From NCBI RefSeq assembly GCF_046614695.1, contig NZ_JBKKHQ010000001.1:124001-188000 (forward strand): 64,000 nucleotides of DNA, given 5' to 3'. This document shows positions 61,458 to 64,000 of the stretch, in pieces. The notes beneath the pieces were generated by a model, which did not search any database, was not told the origin of the DNA, and saw only the letters and a program-made list of their open reading frames with translations. The stretch is from Pokkaliibacter sp046614695 (GTDB lineage: Bacteria; Pseudomonadota; Gammaproteobacteria; Pseudomonadales; Balneatricaceae). Positions within the stretch are counted from its first letter, which is position 1. Every line of letters starts with the position of its first letter. Made by a program: the position numbers and the translations under genes.

Positions 61458-62426
61458 TTAGCTGGAGACAGCCGCCATGCTGATGCGTTTGCGGCGCATG
61501 AGCCATTTCAGCGAGAACTGGGAGACGAGCATACCAGCCATCATTAAGCCGCAACCCAGAAGTTCGCGAGAGCCCAGCCCTTCGTCAATAAGAAGCCAGC
61601 CGCCAACCACCGCAAATAAAGCCTCACCACTCAGGATAATGGCCGCATGCGCCGGAGGAGCTTCTTTCTGACCAATGATCTGCAGTGTGTAAGCAATACC
61701 CACGCTGAAGAAACCGGCATAAACAATCGGGAACCAGGTATCCGCGATGGCTTGCCACGTCAGGGTTTCAAAGCCCAGAGCGACAATCAGGCTCAGGGTG
61801 GTACAAGTAATAAGCTGTATGATACTGAGCGCAATCGCATCCACATGCTTGCTTAACCAGGCGATGATCAGCACATGGCCTGCCCAGAAGAGTGAGCCGA
61901 TCAACTCCAGTGCATCGCCACGTGCCAACACCAGGTGCTCATTAATACTCAGGAAATAGAGTCCGGCCAGAGCCAGCACCGCCCCAACCCAGGTGTGGAC
62001 ACCGGTTTTGTGGCGAAACGCCAAGCCGAGAATCGGGACAAAAATCAGATAGAGTCCGGTAATGAAGCCCGCTTTACCTGCCGTCGTATAAAGCAAACCA
62101 ATTTGCTGGAATGACGACCCCATAAACAGGATCAGTCCTGTGGCGATCCCACCCCAAATCAGCAACGATCGACTGGCCGGCTGCGCGTCCTGAATACCTT
62201 TTCGCTTACGTCGCATCTTCAGGAAAAAATACAAAGGCAGTAGTGAAAGTGTGCCTAAGAGAAAGCGAGCGAAGTTAAAGCCAAAGGGGCCAAGATGATC
62301 CATCCCTACCCGTTGGGCCACAAAGGCAGTGCCCCAGATGATCGCAGTGATCAGCAGCAGGCCATCGGCGCGAAGCGTACTTGTCTTCATGAACAGCATT
62401 CCGTTATTAGGGTCAAACAGAGTCAT
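61458..62426 (-). CDS. EamA-family (DMT) transporter
   Basis: 322 residues with ten transmembrane segments in two EamA repeats. The start (RADGLLLITAIIWGTAFVAQ) and the GFITGLYLIFVPILGL segment are typical of the RarD/EamA drug/metabolite group. Substrate unknown. Start at 62426 or the ATG at 62390; both have weak binding sites, and the second gives a more usual length. Confidence 0.88.
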   Translation of the reverse strand: MTLFDPNNGMLFMKTSTLRADGLLLITAIIWGTAFVAQRVGMDHLGPFGFNFARFLLGTLSLLPLYFFLKMRRKRKGIQDAQPASRSLLIWGGIATGLILFMGSSFQQIGLLYTTAGKAGFITGLYLIFVPILGLAFRHKTGVHTWVGAVLALAGLYFLSINEHLVLARGDALELIGSLFWAGHVLIIAWLSKHVDAIALSIIQLITCTTLSLIVALGFETLTWQAIADTWFPIVYAGFFSVGIAYTLQIIGQKEAPPAHAAIILSGEALFAVVGGWLLIDEGLGSRELLGCGLMMAGMLVSQFSLKWLMRRKRISMAAVSS

Positions 62427-62570
62427 GAATATAGCCTAATGATACTCAGAGCATCATTAGAGTTGCTTATGCGCCTGTGCCGTTATGAATCGGTGCCAAC
62501 AGGACTAAATTTTGCCATTTCATACCCATCAGTTAAGCTTTCGCGCTCTGTCCATTCCTAACCTGTGGTT

Positions 62571-63392
62571 ATGCCGATGTCCGCCTCTTCTCCTGATGTT
62601 TTTGAGCCCTCTGAAGCCTATCTTTCACGCTTTAGCGGCATTGCTCGTCTTTACGGGCTGGATGCTCTGCACAGGTTTGCGAAAAGCCATGTCTGCGTTA
62701 TCGGCATTGGCGGCGTTGGTTCCTGGGCCGCTGAAGCATTGGCGCGGACCGGCTTTGGCAAGATCACCCTGATTGATCTTGATGAGGTCTGCATCAGTAA
62801 CGTTAACCGTCAGCTGCATGCCATGGGGCCTACCGTGGGTAAAAGTAAAGTGGATGTGATGGCAGAGCGAATTCTGGCGATCAATCCTGAATGCGACGTC
62901 ATCAGAGTGGATGATTTTATCGGCGAGGATAATCAGGCGCAGTTGCTAGGTGGTGAGCTCGATTATGTGGTGGATGCGATAGACAGTGTTCGTGCGAAGG
63001 CCGCTCTGCTCAACTACTGTAAGCGCAACAAGATTCCGGTAGTGACGACCGGTGGCGCGGGAGGCCAAACCGACCCGACCCAAATTCTCGTCGCTGATCT
63101 GGCTAAAACCAAGCACGATCCTCTGGCCGCACGGGTGCGTAATCAGCTACGCCGCCAATACGGCTTTGCCAAGGGGGAGAAAGCCAAGTTTGGTATTGAG
63201 TGTGTCTATTCGACAGAGCAGCTCCGATACCCCTCGCCGGATGGGACGGTTTGCCATCAAAAACCAGAACCTGGCGAAGGCCCTGTACGACTCGATTGCG
63301 CCGCTGGTTTTGGTGCCGTGACCATGGTAACCGCCAGTTTCGGGATGGTTGCTGCTTCACGTGTTGCCAGCAAAATCGCTGCGAAAGTATAA
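62571..63392 (+). CDS. tcdA: tRNA threonylcarbamoyladenosine dehydratase TcdA (CsdL)
   Basis: 273 residues from the ATG at 62571; one at 62577 or a GTG at 62565 is also possible. E1/ThiF-like enzyme that cyclises t6A37 of tRNA to ct6A using ATP. The nucleotide motif IGIGGVGSWAAEALARTGFG near residue 42 and DEVCISNVNRQLHA near residue 70 are clear, and the fold ends in a C-terminal hydrophobic helix. It converges with csdE, which with csdA supplies it with sulfur-relay partners in E. coli (CsdA-CsdE-CsdL). Confidence 0.95.
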   Translation: MPMSASSPDVFEPSEAYLSRFSGIARLYGLDALHRFAKSHVCVIGIGGVGSWAAEALARTGFGKITLIDLDEVCISNVNRQLHAMGPTVGKSKVDVMAERILAINPECDVIRVDDFIGEDNQAQLLGGELDYVVDAIDSVRAKAALLNYCKRNKIPVVTTGGAGGQTDPTQILVADLAKTKHDPLAARVRNQLRRQYGFAKGEKAKFGIECVYSTEQLRYPSPDGTVCHQKPEPGEGPVRLDCAAGFGAVTMVTASFGMVAASRVASKIAAKV

Positions 63393-63404
63393 AGTCCAGA
63401 GAAG

Positions 63405-63437
63405 AAAGCCCCGAAGTCGTGCACCAGTCGGGGCTTT
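63405..63437. terminator. Bidirectional terminator between tcdA and csdE
   Basis: AAAGCCCCGA, loop, TCGGGGCTTT. Ten-bp stem serving both convergent genes; T-run is short on either strand. Confidence 0.82.
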
Positions 63438-63465
63438 ATAATTGCACTATCTTGTGCCTTTGCAC

Positions 63466-63930
63466 TTATTTAATCGTCACTGCCAGCGCATGGATTTCCC
63501 GCATGATGGCACGTAAGCCATTACCGCGCGTTTGGCTCAGGTGTTTGATCAATCCGGTCTCCTGAAACCAGGACTCCATTTCCATCAGGGCGATATCAGC
63601 CGCTTTCGCACCATTCACCTTTTGAAGCAGCAAGGCAATCAAGCCTGTGATGATACGTGCCTCACTGTGCCCCCAGAACCATAGGTGCCCGGCCTCATCT
63701 TTCACCGCAGCCATCCTGACTTCGCTTTCACAGCCTTCAATCTTCTGGCTTTGTTTCGCTATATCGAGTGGTAATAAAGGAAAGTCACGACCAAGACGCA
63801 TAAGCTCGCGATATTTCTGTTCCCATCCCATCGACACCAGTGCATCGAAATCGACACTGGCCTGGTGCGAGATACCGAAGGGTAGTTCCTTGAATTGAGG
63901 TAGAAAGGCCTCATCGAGCAAAGGCAGCAT
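63466..63930 (-). CDS. csdE: CsdE, SufE-like sulfur acceptor
   Basis: 154 residues. CsdE accepts sulfane sulfur from CsdA and passes it on. The acceptor cysteine is in SQKIEGCESEVRMA near residue 67; WEQKYRELMRLG near residue 36 is the SufE/CsdE start. An N-terminal extension as in E. coli CsdE is present. csdA follows upstream on the same strand, cut by the window edge. CsdE rather than SufE is based on tcdA beside it. Confidence 0.9.
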   Translation of the reverse strand: MLPLLDEAFLPQFKELPFGISHQASVDFDALVSMGWEQKYRELMRLGRDFPLLPLDIAKQSQKIEGCESEVRMAAVKDEAGHLWFWGHSEARIITGLIALLLQKVNGAKAADIALMEMESWFQETGLIKHLSQTRGNGLRAIMREIHALAVTIK

Positions 63931-63935
63931 ATGTC

Positions 63936-64000
63936 TTAAAACTCCGTGACTGCTTTTTTTAGAGCGCTGGCGAAATGAACGACTTCATCGGTGGTGTTAT
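63936..64000 (-). CDS. csdA: Partial cysteine desulfurase CsdA (C-terminal end)
   Basis: The last 21 codons of a minus-strand gene reaching the right edge, ending in a TAA at 63936-63938. The residues NTTDEVVHFASALKKAVTEF have the pattern of the C-terminal helix of class V cysteine desulfurases (YNT-x-x-EV-x-x-x-x-x-AL). It lies 5 bases ahead of csdE, the usual csdA-csdE order. The catalytic part lies outside the window. Confidence 0.75.
   Translation of the reverse strand, partial: NTTDEVVHFASALKKAVTEF

Noticed and set aside
1..64000. CRISPR arrays, insertion sequences, prophage genes, tRNA and rRNA genes
   Set aside because: No regularly spaced direct repeats, transposase or integrase motifs, phage structural genes, or tRNA cloverleaf/CCA patterns were seen on reading the window. 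A dedicated search (tRNAscan-SE, CRISPR finder) would be decisive.

Overview
This window looks like a chromosomal segment of a moderately GC-rich gammaproteobacterium of the Oceanospirillales/Pseudomonadales type, probably marine or salt-tolerant. Three things point there. Elongation factor P carries Arg32 and sits beside the rhamnosyltransferase EarP. The order aat-bpt-infA / clpA-clpS-cspD / rluE-nudJ-mnmA-hflD-purB is typical of that group. A full choline-to-glycine-betaine locus (betIBA plus choXWV) and a TRAP transporter suit a salt-exposed bacterium. The species cannot be named from the sequence alone. I saw no tRNA, rRNA, CRISPR array, insertion sequence or prophage.

Layout. 1-5.4 kb: a gene running off the left edge, a gene-poor stretch ending in a terminator, a TetR regulator with a small membrane protein that share a repeated 14-base operator, then earP-efp and rhlE. 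5.8-15.6 kb: a minus-strand block with an OadA-type biotin carboxyltransferase preceded by a 33-codon OadG-like mini-gene, then (in order of transcription) a TRAP transporter, a DUF1445/YcsI protein and 5-oxoprolinase PxpBCA, with a divergent LysR regulator. 15.7-24.5 kb: accessory metabolism, with an RhtA-like exporter, an OsmC protein, a TetX-like flavoprotein, a tautomerase, a LysR/SDR pair, an RlmI-like methyltransferase, an exported metallo-beta-lactamase-fold protein, a DUF3530-like protein and one unknown gene. 24.7-31.2 kb: alaC, a FrnE-like DsbA protein, kup, slyD, and an enoyl-CoA hydratase/3-hydroxyacyl-CoA dehydrogenase pair.

31.4-53.2 kb is the conserved housekeeping core: ftsK-lolA-rarA-crcB-serS (minus), aat-bpt and infA (plus), clpS-clpA (minus), cspD, rluE-nudJ-mnmA-hflD-purB (plus), pyrD (minus), a lone BatD-like gene, dusC (minus), a glutathione S-transferase and riboflavin synthase. 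53.3-60.4 kb is the osmoprotection locus betI-betB-betA / choX-choW-choV on the minus strand, with a palindrome ahead of betI that looks like the BetI operator. 60.5-64 kb holds 3-hydroxybutyrate dehydrogenase, an EamA exporter, and the cysteine-sulfinate-desulfinase-type trio tcdA / csdE / csdA, with csdA cut by the right edge.

How the genes work together. EarP modifies EF-P so that it relieves ribosome stalling at polyproline. ChoXWV imports choline and BetA/BetB oxidise it to glycine betaine under BetI control. Aat and Bpt mark proteins with N-terminal Leu/Phe for ClpS-ClpA. The TRAP-DUF1445-PxpBCA block reads as an uptake-plus-5-oxoproline (possibly D-glutamate) catabolic unit and is the most interesting candidate system here. 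Smaller oddities are the mini OadG, a duplicated translation start region in front of the DUF1445 gene, and a 125-base rluE/nudJ overlap.
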